DNA of 64,000 bases from Moraxellaceae bacterium REDSEA-S32_B1. GTDB taxonomy: Bacteria > Pseudomonadota > Gammaproteobacteria > Pseudomonadales > Moraxellaceae. The translations under genes and the position numbers were made by a program. The stretch lies in the NCBI GenBank assembly GCA_001626925.1, contig LUOR01000002.1, forward strand, positions 1 through 64,000, in the 5' to 3' direction. This document shows positions 46,945-57,031 of the stretch, piece by piece (positions within the stretch are counted from its first letter, which is position 1; each line of letters begins with the position of its first letter). The notes below the pieces were generated by a model, which saw only the letters and a program-made list of their open reading frames with translations, ran no database searches and had not been told where the DNA came from.

Positions 46945-49900
46945 TTAAACTCTTCCCTTTTCTCTTCGAATCAACACATACATCAACGGAATAAATAGCA
47001 AAACCAAAACCGTACCGAACAACACGCCACCAAATACGCTATAACCAATCGATTGACGGCTGAGCGCACCTGCACCTGAGGAAAACATCAACGGAATCAC
47101 ACCTGCACCAAAAGCAATCGATGTCATCAAAATCGGACGCAAACGTAACTCGGCGGCATGCAAAGCGGCATCAATCGCTGATCGACCTTGCTCTTGCAGA
47201 CTAGCCGCATACTCGACCATAAGAATGGCATTTTTACAGGACAGTCCAATCGTGGTCAGTAAGGCAATCTGAAAATAAATATCATTGGCAAAACCAAACA
47301 CAAAGCTAAACACAATCGTGCCGCCAATACCCAGCGGAATCGCCGCCATCACCGCCGCAGGGATCGTCCAACTTTCATATAACGCTGCAAGACAGAGGAA
47401 AATAAAGGCAATCGATACTAGATAGAGCCAAATCGCCTGATTGCTCGATTGTTGTTCTTGATAAGACAAGCCACTCCAAGACAAATCAACCCCATCAATC
47501 TGTTGCACCAGTTCGGTCAATTGTTGCATCACCTGACCGCTACTGATATCTGTTTCTGGCTCAGCTTCCATTTCCATGCCCGCATAGCCTGCAAAACGCT
47601 CAAGTGTCGGCGGTGCGCCCTGCCATGAAATACTGCTGAACTGGCTAAATGGAATCATTTCTCCCTGATCATTTTGGATATACCAATAATTCAAATCTTC
47701 AGGCTTGGAACGGTATGGTGCATCACCTTGTACATAAACCCGTTTAATCCGCCCACGATCAATAAAATCATTGATATAACTGCCACTCCACGCCGTCGAC
47801 AAAGTATTGTTAATGGTCTCAATATCTAAGCCATTAACCATCGCCGCTTTGTGATCGATATCAACGCTAAGTACGGCTTGATTATCATTACTTTCTTTTT
47901 CGATACCCTCAATCACACCTGTCTCACTAGCAAGTTGTTGTAGTTCTTCAAACTTCTCAAGCAAGCCTTCTTGCCCTAAACCTTCATTATCTTGTAGCCA
48001 AAATTCAACCTTATCCGAATTGCCCAAACCACGAATCACCGATGGCGCAATCACACGTACGTTTGCATCGATATTGGCACTGAAAAATTCATTGGCACGC
48101 TGACGAATCGCATCAGTGGTATTATCCTCGCCTTTTCGCTCATCCCAATATTTAAACGATACATAGGCTTGTCCGAGATTCTGACTATTCCCAGAAAAGT
48201 TTCGACCATGAATCACCATGATTGCGTTTAAATTATCTTTCTCTTGTTCATTAAAGTAATTGTAAATTTCTAAACCAATTTTTTCAGTTTCTCGAATTGG
48301 TGTACCTTGCGGCAAACTAAATTGTACACTGAGCAAACCTTGATCTTCTTGCGGTAAAAAACTGGTTGGCAAAATCTGATAAATCGACACAAAAAGCGCA
48401 ATCAACAAGGTAAAACCTGCCAAAGCAATCAGGCGTAATTTAATCAACGTTGTAGATGCTTTGAGATAAACCCTTTTTAAACGCTTAATCAAACCATTAA
48501 ATTTTTCCGCCCACTTGGCTTTTTTTTGTGGTTTTAACAATAAAGCACACAATGCAGGCGTTAAAATCAGCGCAACAAGTAATGACAATGTCATTGCCAC
48601 AACCAAAGTCACGGAAAATTGACGGTAGATAATCCCTGTTGCACCACTAAAAAATGACATGGGAATAAATACCGCAGTCAACACTAAAGTAATACCAACC
48701 AACGCCCCACTAATCTCATGCATGGATTGAATACTGGCTTGCTTGGCATCAATCTGCTGCTCATGCATGATACGTTCGACATTTTCCACCACCACGATCG
48801 CATCATCGACTAACAAACCAATCGCTAATACCATCGCAAATAGCGTCAACGTATTGATGCTCATGCCAAACACCAAGAGCACCGCACACGTGCCAAGAAT
48901 CACCACGGGCACAGTCACCGCAGGGATGATGGTCGCTCGCCAACTTTGCAAGAAGATAAACATTACCAAAACCACCAAAATAATGGCTTCAACCAAAGTC
49001 GCTGTGACTTGTGACATCGATGCTTTGACAAATGGCGTATCATCACGGGGATAGACGATGAAATAACCTTCAGGTAAATTTGGTTTTAATTGCTCAACTT
49101 CGGCATAAATCGCATCAGCGGTTTCCATCAAATTGGCACCGACGGACAATGAAATCGATAAACCTGATCCAGGGTGACCATTCAAACGATTAAATATTTG
49201 ATAATTCTCTGCACCGACTTCGACACGCGCAATGTCTTTGAGATAGACAAAACTACCGTCGTTATTCGCTTTGACAATGATTTGTTCGAATTGTTCTGGT
49301 GTGCGTAGCAATGCACCTGACTTAACTCTAGCATTAAGATATTGATCCTCTGATGCAGGTAAATCACCGACTGCACCTGCTGCGATTTGCGCATTTTGAG
49401 CTTCTAAAGCACTGCGCACATCGCTGACCATTAAGCCATAACGTTGTAATTGCAAAGGATTAAGCCAAATTCGCATGGCATATTGCGAACCGAACACATT
49501 AATCTCGCCGACACCCTCAATACGACTGAGATTTTGCTCAAAGTTATTGGTTAAATAATCAGAAATATCAATATTGGTCGAGCGCCCACTTCGATCACCT
49601 AAGCCTATGACCATAAAGGAATCACTTAACGACTTGCGTACATTGACCCCTTGTCGTTGTACATCTTCAGGCAGTCGATTGATCGCACCGCTAATCGCAT
49701 TTTGCACTTGTACTTGGGCTTGATCTGCATCTGTACCTTGTTCAAAATACAAGCTAATTCGACTACGACCATTCGAATCACTACTTGCCTGAAAATACAG
49801 TAAATTATCAATGCCCTTGATTTGTTGTTCTAAAACTTGGGTCACGCTTTCTTCAACAGCTTGTGCATCGGCACCACTGTACGTTGCATTGACGGTAATG

Positions 49901-50028
49901 CGAGGTGGCGCAATATCAGGATAACGCTCTACAGGAAGTTTGAATACGGAAAAGCTACCGATCGCAACTGTTAAAATTGCCAGTACAAATGCAAATATTG
50001 GGCGATGAATAAAAAACTTTGAAATCAT
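46945..50028 (-). CDS. RND efflux pump inner-membrane transporter (HAE1 family)
   Basis: This 1027-residue transporter is of the AcrB/MexB class. It uses protons to export drugs or other hydrophobic compounds. Twelve helices are expected, and the proton-relay aspartates lie in GLLVDDAIVVVEN. The N-terminal MISKFFIHRPIFAFVLAI and YPDIAPPRITVNATYSGA are typical of the family. No gene for a periplasmic adaptor or an outer-membrane channel is adjacent, and no TetR-type regulator is divergent from it. It must borrow partners from elsewhere. Its substrates are unknown. Confidence 0.9.
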   Translation of the reverse strand: MISKFFIHRPIFAFVLAILTVAIGSFSVFKLPVERYPDIAPPRITVNATYSGADAQAVEESVTQVLEQQIKGIDNLLYFQASSDSNGRSRISLYFEQGTDADQAQVQVQNAISGAINRLPEDVQRQGVNVRKSLSDSFMVIGLGDRSGRSTNIDISDYLTNNFEQNLSRIEGVGEINVFGSQYAMRIWLNPLQLQRYGLMVSDVRSALEAQNAQIAAGAVGDLPASEDQYLNARVKSGALLRTPEQFEQIIVKANNDGSFVYLKDIARVEVGAENYQIFNRLNGHPGSGLSISLSVGANLMETADAIYAEVEQLKPNLPEGYFIVYPRDDTPFVKASMSQVTATLVEAIILVVLVMFIFLQSWRATIIPAVTVPVVILGTCAVLLVFGMSINTLTLFAMVLAIGLLVDDAIVVVENVERIMHEQQIDAKQASIQSMHEISGALVGITLVLTAVFIPMSFFSGATGIIYRQFSVTLVVAMTLSLLVALILTPALCALLLKPQKKAKWAEKFNGLIKRLKRVYLKASTTLIKLRLIALAGFTLLIALFVSIYQILPTSFLPQEDQGLLSVQFSLPQGTPIRETEKIGLEIYNYFNEQEKDNLNAIMVIHGRNFSGNSQNLGQAYVSFKYWDERKGEDNTTDAIRQRANEFFSANIDANVRVIAPSVIRGLGNSDKVEFWLQDNEGLGQEGLLEKFEELQQLASETGVIEGIEKESNDNQAVLSVDIDHKAAMVNGLDIETINNTLSTAWSGSYINDFIDRGRIKRVYVQGDAPYRSKPEDLNYWYIQNDQGEMIPFSQFSSISWQGAPPTLERFAGYAGMEMEAEPETDISSGQVMQQLTELVQQIDGVDLSWSGLSYQEQQSSNQAIWLYLVSIAFIFLCLAALYESWTIPAAVMAAIPLGIGGTIVFSFVFGFANDIYFQIALLTTIGLSCKNAILMVEYAASLQEQGRSAIDAALHAAELRLRPILMTSIAFGAGVIPLMFSSGAGALSRQSIGYSVFGGVLFGTVLVLLFIPLMYVLIRREKGRV

Positions 50029-50226
50029 TTACATCTGTACCGTGCAAGATCAAAAATATAAGAATAATCGTTAAAAGATAATCACAACTGATTCTAAACG
50101 TAGCCAGATGAAATTTAGCACACCTGCACAAAATTCTTATGAAATCACATGAAATCTATTTGGAAATTACAAAAATAGCCAAACTATGGATAAATTAAGG
50201 AGATTGTTAATAGTCGTTGAATTTAG

Positions 50227-50257
50227 AAAAAACCTATAACTCAATATGAACTATAGG
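50227..50257 (-). terminator. Minus-strand terminator downstream of the DUF2057 gene
   Basis: CCTATA (50252-50257 read in reverse) pairs with TATAGG (50233-50238), and on the minus strand a TTTTTT run follows. It lies about 175 bases after the DUF2057 gene stop, so the 123-bp element between would be transcribed as its 3' end. Confidence 0.5.
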
Positions 50258-50297
50258 CTTTCTTAAAAAAATGAATCATAAAATGATTAGAAACTTT

Positions 50298-50420
50298 GGA
50301 AAAGCGATTAAATAGCGTAAATTTCAAGGCGCACCTAGCACAGCAACCGTAGTGAACAAATAGTGCATGAACATTACGAGCAATCCTAAACTCAGAAGTT
50401 TGCCTATGTAGCGCTTTTCC
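50298..50420. repeat. 123-bp intergenic element with inverted ends
   Basis: The interval begins GGAAAAGCG (50298-50306) and ends CGCTTTTCC (50412-50420), perfect 9-bp inverted ends. The interior holds an AAACTTCTGAGTTT stem and is denser in G+C than the flanks. It is non-coding in any convincing way. Its sharp ends and position after the DUF2057 gene suggest a dispersed small element or structured RNA. The rest of 50029-50431 shows only the terminator at 50227. Confidence 0.45.
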
Positions 50421-50431
50421 CATGTTTCGTA

Positions 50432-51199
50432 TTATTGATTGGTTGCTTGCTCTGCCAACCACGCAGTAAATTTTTGGCGTTCTTGTGGTGTTGCCGATTG
50501 CCAAAGTTGGATGAGTTGCTGTGCTTTTCCTGAAGTTGTCGCATTTTGCGTTACAGGCTGAACCGTAGTTGTAGTTACTGCACCTGATGCCAATTGTTGA
50601 TTTGACTGATTCGTTGCAGTGATATTTTGTGTTGATTTGCTCGCAATCATTGATGACTGATTTGAAACATTTTTTTGTTCATCGTCTTTAGAACGCAAAT
50701 CAAGTACTGAACCAAAAATACTATTACTCAACCAGGGTTTTGCTTTACTGCTTGCACCAGTTTGTTTAGCGATCAACTGCCCTTGTGCATTTTCCACGCC
50801 AACTGTTGGTTGCTCTGCAAATGTTTTGCCTTCCTCAAAATTGCTCGGTGCGCCTACCAAAGTCAAGGTGTAGTTTTGGCCATCTTGCAACTGGACTTGA
50901 TTCAAGGTCACGATGTCAGATTTGATCACATCATGCTCGCCTGTACGGTGATCAAATAGTTGCTTATAACGTACAGAAATATTGTGTACGCCTGCATCAA
51001 GCTTGTAGCTATTTTCACGGGCGCTGAATAAACCACCACTGATTTCTTGATCATTGATCGCCACCACGTCGATTTCTTCAGGTGCGAGCAGCATTACATC
51101 GGCATGCACGATTGTAGCTGTCATAAAAACAGACAGACCAAATAACGTTGAAGTCAATGTAGATATGCTTTTCAAAGGAGATCGTTGTGCGAATTTCAT
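50432..51199 (-). CDS. DUF2057 (YccT-type) periplasmic protein
   Basis: This secreted protein of 255 residues has a signal peptide ending near VHADV (about residue 35). The first domain fits DUF2057: a beta-rich LLAPEEIDVVAINDQEI start and a SVRYKQLFDHRTGEHDVIKS block. The rest is a serine/glutamine/threonine-rich linker and a helical tail, QLIQLWQSATPQERQKFTAW. The family's role is unknown. The ATG at 51199 is preferred over a TTG at 51211. It is monocistronic. Confidence 0.8.
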   Translation of the reverse strand: MKFAQRSPLKSISTLTSTLFGLSVFMTATIVHADVMLLAPEEIDVVAINDQEISGGLFSARENSYKLDAGVHNISVRYKQLFDHRTGEHDVIKSDIVTLNQVQLQDGQNYTLTLVGAPSNFEEGKTFAEQPTVGVENAQGQLIAKQTGASSKAKPWLSNSIFGSVLDLRSKDDEQKNVSNQSSMIASKSTQNITATNQSNQQLASGAVTTTTVQPVTQNATTSGKAQQLIQLWQSATPQERQKFTAWLAEQATNQ

Positions 51200-51416
51200 G
51201 TGATTACCCAATTCATCAAATTGTCATAAATTATTGATTATGCACTATGCGGATTTAAGATGACATTTTTATGACAATGACGCTGATCTATACAATTTTT
51301 AGCGATAACTTTATCTCAGGTTTTGACTAAGGAATTTGCACAAAATACAAAGCCAAATCTGATGATTTTGCTTTTCAATTCACTTTTACTAAAACGTAGT
51401 TCAAAAGTTGACTGAA

Positions 51417-52604
51417 TTACTCATCGGTTTGAAACAACGCCGCCACAAAGGATTTCGCAGAGAACGGTCGTAAATCATCAATCTTCTCACCCACTCCGAT
51501 ATAGCGAATCGGCACATGAGACTTACTGGCAATATTAAACAGTACGCCACCTTTTGCTGTACCATCAAGCTTGGTAATGGTAATCCCTGTTAAGCCAACG
51601 GCTTCATCAAATAATTGCACTTGATTAATGGCATTCTGACCTGTACCAGCATCGACCACCAGCATGATCTCATGCGGTGCTGTACCGTCGATCTTTTGCA
51701 TAACACGTTTTACTTTGCTGAGTTCTTCCATCAGATTAGATTTATTGTGCAAACGTCCTGCGGTATCGGCGATTAATACATCTATATTTCTAGCTTTGGC
51801 ACTGGCAATCGCATCATAGATCACCGACGCACTGTCCGAACCATGCCCTTGAGCCACGACTGGAATCTGATTGCGCTCACCCCAAATTTGTAACTGTTCA
51901 GTTGCTGCAGCACGGAAAGTATCACCTGCTGCGAGCATGACTTTTTTGCCTTCACCTTGCAATCGTTTTGCGAGTTTACCAATGGTTGTGGTTTTCCCGA
52001 CACCATTGACACCAACCACAAGGATCACATACGGCGTTTTATTCGGATCAATGTGTAATGGCTTAACACGAGGCGCAAGGATATTGACCAATTCCTCTTG
52101 CAGAGCTTTGTACAAAGAATGTGAATAAATCAAATCACCACGTGCAGTTCGCTCGGTGAGATTTTGAATGATGGTTTTGGTGGCATCGACACCAATATCG
52201 GCTACAAGCAACTGATCTTCAACTTCTTCTAATAGCTCATCGTCGATCTCTTTGCCACCGATCAAAATATTGACCATACCATCAGCAAGATTTTTACGTG
52301 ACTTAGATAAGCCTTGTTTCATACGACTAAAGAAGCCACCTGTTTCTACTGGAGCAGTTTCGTCTGTTGCTGTAGCTTCAGTCGCAGATTCAGCAGTGAT
52401 TTCTGTATTATTTTCGGCTGTTTGTTGTGCGCTGTCTAAGTTTACAGTTTCTTGATGCGCTTGCTTGGCTTGAACAGCTTGTTCAACACGAGGCGTTTCG
52501 ATGATTGGCACATCAACGCTTGGTAAACTCGGTAAGGTGACATCATCATCACCAATCTCGGCATCAATTAAAAACGTTTGTTGTGAATTCGAATTGTCTT
52601 GCAT
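51417..52604 (-). CDS. ftsY: Signal recognition particle receptor FtsY
   Basis: FtsY guides ribosomes making membrane proteins to the translocon, in a complex with SRP. The NG domain has VNGVGKTTTIGKLA (P-loop), DTAGR and ITKLDGTAKGG. An acidic N-terminal A domain of about 90 residues rich in Glu, Thr and Ala precedes it. The frame extends to 52640, but the ATG at 52604 has an AAGGA ribosome site and gives 395 residues. It is monocistronic and divergent from the M16 peptidase genes. Confidence 0.95.
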   Translation of the reverse strand: MQDNSNSQQTFLIDAEIGDDDVTLPSLPSVDVPIIETPRVEQAVQAKQAHQETVNLDSAQQTAENNTEITAESATEATATDETAPVETGGFFSRMKQGLSKSRKNLADGMVNILIGGKEIDDELLEEVEDQLLVADIGVDATKTIIQNLTERTARGDLIYSHSLYKALQEELVNILAPRVKPLHIDPNKTPYVILVVGVNGVGKTTTIGKLAKRLQGEGKKVMLAAGDTFRAAATEQLQIWGERNQIPVVAQGHGSDSASVIYDAIASAKARNIDVLIADTAGRLHNKSNLMEELSKVKRVMQKIDGTAPHEIMLVVDAGTGQNAINQVQLFDEAVGLTGITITKLDGTAKGGVLFNIASKSHVPIRYIGVGEKIDDLRPFSAKSFVAALFQTDE

Positions 52605-52770
52605 GAAAAATCCTTGATGCGAGCAAATAGCAAAATGCAATGTGAAACTGATATATGAATGGGGAATATTGTAGCATAATTACTTTTTTCAACTCATGTC
52701 TTCATCGTTTATATTGATGCTTTTCACTCGATGTTACTGAACTAAACCCGAAGCACTTGCATCTGCGCTA

Positions 52771-52804
52771 GATTTCTTATATCAATAGATTTCTTTTATC
52801 AATA
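52771..52804. repeat. 17-bp tandem duplication before the M16 genes
   Basis: GATTTCTTATATCAATA (52771-52787) is followed directly by GATTTCTTTTATCAATA (52788-52804), one mismatch. ATATCAATAGA also occurs at 13187-13197 and 31261-31271, which could be chance in AT-rich DNA. Confidence 0.5.
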
Positions 52805-52862
52805 GTTAATCTCGTAAAAATCAGATTCATCATAACGCATCACATTTCAGGCTAAATTTTTT

Positions 52863-54464
52863 GTGCATAAAACTTCCCAAATAACTACGCTTCAAATCAG
52901 CAAAGATAAAAAACCATTATCACTATGGCAGTCGCCAATCTGTGTTGCGCTCTCTGCTACGCTATTCTTTGTGACAATCCCTCAGCTTGCTAATGCAAAA
53001 AATAAAACGACAAAAAATCACAGCATCAAAAGTAAAAGCATCAAAAATGAAAACAAAACCATTTACCACACCTTAAATAATGGGCTAAAGGTCATCATTC
53101 AGCCTGATCATCGTGCGCCTTTGGCAATGGTACAAGTCTGGTATCAAGTGGGCGGTGCAGATGAGCCTGATGATTTATTAGGGATTTCTCATGTGCTTGA
53201 ACACATGATGTTTAAAGGTACGGTCAAAGTACCTGATGATCAATTCAAACGCATCAATGCTAACTTTGGTGGAAGTTTGAATGCCCTGACCAATCACAAT
53301 TACACTTATTATTATCAACTTTTTCCGAAAGATTACGTGGCGTTAGCACTCGAATTAGAAGCTGATCGTATGAGCAATCTGCATCTACGACAGCAGGACT
53401 TTGCCACTGAAATCGAAGTGGTTAAAGAAGAACGTCGGCAACGTATTGAAGACAACCCACAAGCTCAGGCATTTGAGGATTTTCGGCAAATCGCCTACCC
53501 GAGTAGTCGCTATCGACTTCCTGTGATTGGCTATATGCAAAATCTAAATCAAATGAATTTATCGGATGTACGCAAATGGTATCAAACGTGGTATGCACCG
53601 AATAATGCAACATTGGTGATCGTTGGTGATGTCAATCCACAACAAACTTTGACCCAAGTACAACGCTATTTTGGTGATTTAAAATCAAAGCAATTACCTG
53701 ATCGAAATCACTTAAAAGAATCGAATCAATCAGGCTATCGCCATGAGGTGAAATATGCCTCCGTTCAAGTACCGAATCTTTACATGGCGTGGAATGTACC
53801 TAGCCTAGCGACGGCATCACCGAAAAATCAGGCGTATGTGCTAGAAGTTTTGCGTGAGGTATTAGATGGCGGTTTGTCTGCACGGATCGAGAAAGAATTA
53901 GTCCGTGAGCAAAAAATCCTCACCACAGCCAGTGCCAACTATGAAATGCTTAATCGTGGCGATACCATCTTTAGCATTACCGCCATTCCTGCCGAAGGCG
54001 TGACTTTAAAGCAAGCTGAACAAGCCATTATCAAGCTGATTGATGAACTAAAAACATCATGGATTCAACCTGATGAGTTGCTCCGTGTGCAATCCTCCAC
54101 ATTGTCAAAAATGGTCTACGCACAAGATACCTTGCAAGGTCAGGCAGAGCTGATTGGTAAAATGCAAGCCAATAATGTCGATGCAAATGAGGCTAAAAAT
54201 CTCTATCAAAAATATGACAACATCAAAGCCGAAGACTTGCAGCAAGTGATTACCCAATATTTTAATGAGGATAATTTAGCGAGTTTATTTTTATTGCCAA
54301 TGGATCAACAGCCTGTCTTTACTCTAAATCAGACTCAAGGTCAGACCCAAAATCAAAAACCTAGCCAAAATCAAGTAAAACCAACACAGCAAAACCAACA
54401 AAATAATGATGTTGTAAACACCGCTAAAACACAAACCACAACAACACAAAGTTTAAAAAATTAA
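52863..54464 (+). CDS. M16 family zinc peptidase, catalytic subunit
   Basis: This exported insulinase-type protease of 533 residues has the inverted zinc motif HVLEH (His110, Glu113, His114), with the distal glutamate near 189-190 in EVVKEERRQRIED. A signal region ends near residue 45 (QLANAK). The C-terminal domain runs to about 480 and is followed by a glutamine/asparagine/threonine-rich tail. The start codon is a GTG, which places the signal peptide correctly, and no ATG is better. The inactive partner gene lies 10 bases downstream; such pairs form a peptide-cutting chamber in the periplasm. Confidence 0.85.
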   Translation: MHKTSQITTLQISKDKKPLSLWQSPICVALSATLFFVTIPQLANAKNKTTKNHSIKSKSIKNENKTIYHTLNNGLKVIIQPDHRAPLAMVQVWYQVGGADEPDDLLGISHVLEHMMFKGTVKVPDDQFKRINANFGGSLNALTNHNYTYYYQLFPKDYVALALELEADRMSNLHLRQQDFATEIEVVKEERRQRIEDNPQAQAFEDFRQIAYPSSRYRLPVIGYMQNLNQMNLSDVRKWYQTWYAPNNATLVIVGDVNPQQTLTQVQRYFGDLKSKQLPDRNHLKESNQSGYRHEVKYASVQVPNLYMAWNVPSLATASPKNQAYVLEVLREVLDGGLSARIEKELVREQKILTTASANYEMLNRGDTIFSITAIPAEGVTLKQAEQAIIKLIDELKTSWIQPDELLRVQSSTLSKMVYAQDTLQGQAELIGKMQANNVDANEAKNLYQKYDNIKAEDLQQVITQYFNEDNLASLFLLPMDQQPVFTLNQTQGQTQNQKPSQNQVKPTQQNQQNNDVVNTAKTQTTTTQSLKN

Positions 54465-54473
54465 GGCAAACCC

Positions 54474-56120
54474 ATGAAGAAGATCAAAGCAAAACGCACT
54501 GCCTTAACACTTATCATTAAATTATCTTTATGTGTATTTACGGCTTTTTCGACGTCTTCTGTGCATGCTCAGCAAACGGAATATGCGACAACTTCCAGTG
54601 ACATACAGTCAGATAGCGATACTGGCGAAGTGATCCAATCGAATGAAAACAATCCGACCGCAAATATCGCATCACTTCCCTATTTACAAAGTTTACATGA
54701 CCTACAACAACATCCTTATCAAGCGCCACAGGTGCAAGAACTGTATAGTAAAAATGGTGTAAGAACATTATTGGTTGAGTCAAAACAACTTCCCATTGTT
54801 GATATTCAACTGACCTTTAATGCAGGCTCGGCACGTGATGAAAGCATTTCCAAAGGCTTAAATGGTTTAGCAAATCTCACCGCTAGATTATTAAATGAAG
54901 GCACATCGACCCAAACTGCCAATGATATTGCACAAGGCTTTGAGCGACTTGGCGCACAGTATTCTGCACAAGCTTATCGAGATATGTTTGTGGTACGTTT
55001 ACGTGTTTTATCCGATGAAAAACGCCTAGAACCCGCACTCAATCAACTGATTTTTTTGCTTAAAGATGCACAATTTCCACAAGGTAGTATTGATCGAATT
55101 TTGGATAATGCACAAGTCGGTCAGAAACAAGTCAAAGAAAATCCAAAACGCAGTATGAGTGTGCGCTTCTACCGTGCAATCTATGGCGATCACCCTTATG
55201 CACAGCCCAGTACAGGCACGATTCAAAGCCTAAAACGTATCAAAAGTGAAGATATTCAAGCCTTTAAAAACCAATACTTGGTGGCGAATAATTTAAATAT
55301 CGCGATTACAGGCAATGTCAATCGACAGCAAGCACAGCAAATGATTGACCTGCTTACCGAACAAATCAGCACAGGAGAATCCGCACCCACTTTGCCTGAA
55401 GCAGAAGCACTGGAAAAAGCGCAAATTATCCGTATTCCATTTAACTCCTCACAAGCGCATGTGATGATCGGTCAAGTCGGTATTCGCCGTGATGATCCTG
55501 ACCGATTTGCACTTGAGGTTGGCAATGAAATCTTTGGTAGTGGTGGTTTTCAGAGCCTCCTGATGCAAGAACTTCGTGAAAAAAGTGGACTGACCTACAG
55601 CGCATCGAGCAATCTCAGCAGCATGCAGTCGCAAGGTTTATTCTATATTCAATATTCGACGCAACGTGAGCAACTGCTCGAAAGCCTTAATATCACCTAT
55701 GACACTTTATTAAAATTTCTACATCAGCCGTTGAAAACTGCGCAAATCGAAGAAAGCAAACGTGGGCTCATTCGTGCCTTTCCACTCCTTCTACGCAGTA
55801 ATGCCAATATCAATAGCCAGCTTGGTGCAATTGGCTTTTATGGTTTACCGAGCAACTATCTGAGCCAATACCAACAATACATTTCAGCAGTCAGCGCCGA
55901 AGATGTACAACAAGCTTGGCAAAAGCATATTCACCCTGAAAAGTTTTTAACCGTTTTGGCAGGCAAAGATATTTCCACAAATGAAGTGGCAGAACTCTAT
56001 GAAAAACTACTTGCGCCTTATCAACAACTTGCACCATCTCAAAAGACAGATGATGCGGAAAAGAATGCTTTAGAAGTTAAAAATAATAGCGATCAAGCTC
56101 CATTAACGACCACACCTTAA
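54474..56120 (+). CDS. M16 family peptidase-like protein, non-catalytic subunit
   Basis: This exported 548-residue protein is homologous to the upstream peptidase. It lacks the HxxEH motif: the equivalent segment reads GLANLTARLLNEGT. It keeps the glycine-rich EIFGSGGFQSLLMQELREKSGLTYSASS loop typical of the B subunits (positions about 342-370). A signal peptide ends near SVHAQ (residue 33). Together with its neighbour it would form the catalytic/non-catalytic M16 pair known from other proteobacteria. The substrate is unknown. Confidence 0.85.
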   Translation: MKKIKAKRTALTLIIKLSLCVFTAFSTSSVHAQQTEYATTSSDIQSDSDTGEVIQSNENNPTANIASLPYLQSLHDLQQHPYQAPQVQELYSKNGVRTLLVESKQLPIVDIQLTFNAGSARDESISKGLNGLANLTARLLNEGTSTQTANDIAQGFERLGAQYSAQAYRDMFVVRLRVLSDEKRLEPALNQLIFLLKDAQFPQGSIDRILDNAQVGQKQVKENPKRSMSVRFYRAIYGDHPYAQPSTGTIQSLKRIKSEDIQAFKNQYLVANNLNIAITGNVNRQQAQQMIDLLTEQISTGESAPTLPEAEALEKAQIIRIPFNSSQAHVMIGQVGIRRDDPDRFALEVGNEIFGSGGFQSLLMQELREKSGLTYSASSNLSSMQSQGLFYIQYSTQREQLLESLNITYDTLLKFLHQPLKTAQIEESKRGLIRAFPLLLRSNANINSQLGAIGFYGLPSNYLSQYQQYISAVSAEDVQQAWQKHIHPEKFLTVLAGKDISTNEVAELYEKLLAPYQQLAPSQKTDDAEKNALEVKNNSDQAPLTTTP

Positions 56121-56145
56121 TCGCTAAAAAACTTATGAGGTGGTT

Positions 56146-56499
56146 TTATTCTACTTCTACTGATTTTTGAAAATGAATCCGCTGTTGCTCACGATGATGG
56201 ACACGTAGCCATTTAAAATATTGAAATTGATTGACCTCAGTCTGTGACATTTGCGCTTGGTTCAATAGATAATTTGCAGATTCACGACTATTCGAATATA
56301 AAGATTGTGTAGCAAATCCTTGTAAATATTGAAATTGTTCGTCATTGATCGGTTGCTTGAAACTCGATATTCCCCAACTGAGCAAAATTAGAATCAGACA
56401 AGCCGTCGCAATGTGCTGTACATAATCCATTAGCTTGATGATGTGCTTTGATAACTGCGGAAAATCAGCCTGCGCAAATAATGTTACATTTTTTTTCAT
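56146..56499 (-). CDS. Small membrane protein of unknown function
   Basis: This 117-residue protein has one clear membrane helix at about residues 33-50 (CLILILLSWGISSF), with a short N-terminal cytoplasmic part and a charged C-terminal domain of about 65 residues (FQYLQGFATQSLYSNSRESA). I do not recognise the family. The ATG at 56499 is preferred; upstream codons to 56535 are arginine-rich and lack a ribosome site. It is convergent with the M16 pair. Confidence 0.6.
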   Translation of the reverse strand: MKKNVTLFAQADFPQLSKHIIKLMDYVQHIATACLILILLSWGISSFKQPINDEQFQYLQGFATQSLYSNSRESANYLLNQAQMSQTEVNQFQYFKWLRVHHREQQRIHFQKSVEVE

Positions 56500-56535
56500 A
56501 ACTTTGATTCTAGCCACAGATGTAGCTCTCCTCAA

Positions 56536-57031
56536 GTAAAAACATATATATGATCGCTTAAAACGTATGAATCGCCTAGCTTATGATCAATTTTTAAAAT
56601 TTAAGTTAATTTTTTGGCAAGTTGGTGAAAATATCGAATCATCAGCAGTGATGCATTCATGTAAGCAGACTTGACTTCAATCGTGATGAAGCCTATAACT
56701 GATTTATAAATAAGATTTTCCTTATTTTAAATGATTGTTCTTGAAGTTATTTCTACGATTAAACTCTGTAATTAAACAAAATATTTATAACGATTTGAAA
56801 ATGTTTTAAATCATTACTCAACGAAAATATTTAAGCACTGAGTAAATTATAAGTTTAGTTTATTTGTAAATATTATGAATTAGAAACAAACTTGTGATCA
56901 ATTGTCATCGTGTTGTCATACCAAACTGACACTCTAACCTCACAGCATTTCAACTCCACAAAAAATGAGTGCTGTGCATTATGCGTCATGCATAACAAAT
57001 CCAAGCCATTACAAGTATAAAGGAGCAAACC
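56536..57031. other. AT-rich intergenic stretch of about 500 bases
   Basis: I see no gene or recognisable remnant here. Near the right end TTATGC and GCATAA flank GTCAT at about 56978-56995, a small inverted repeat in the leader of the Sel1-repeat gene. The rest is A+T-rich without clear structure. Confidence 0.4.

Noticed and set aside
50241-50504. An 87-codon minus-strand ORF
   Set aside because: It lies across the 123-bp inverted-ended element and the end of the DUF2057 gene in another frame, has a cysteine- and histidine-rich random look and lacks a ribosome site.
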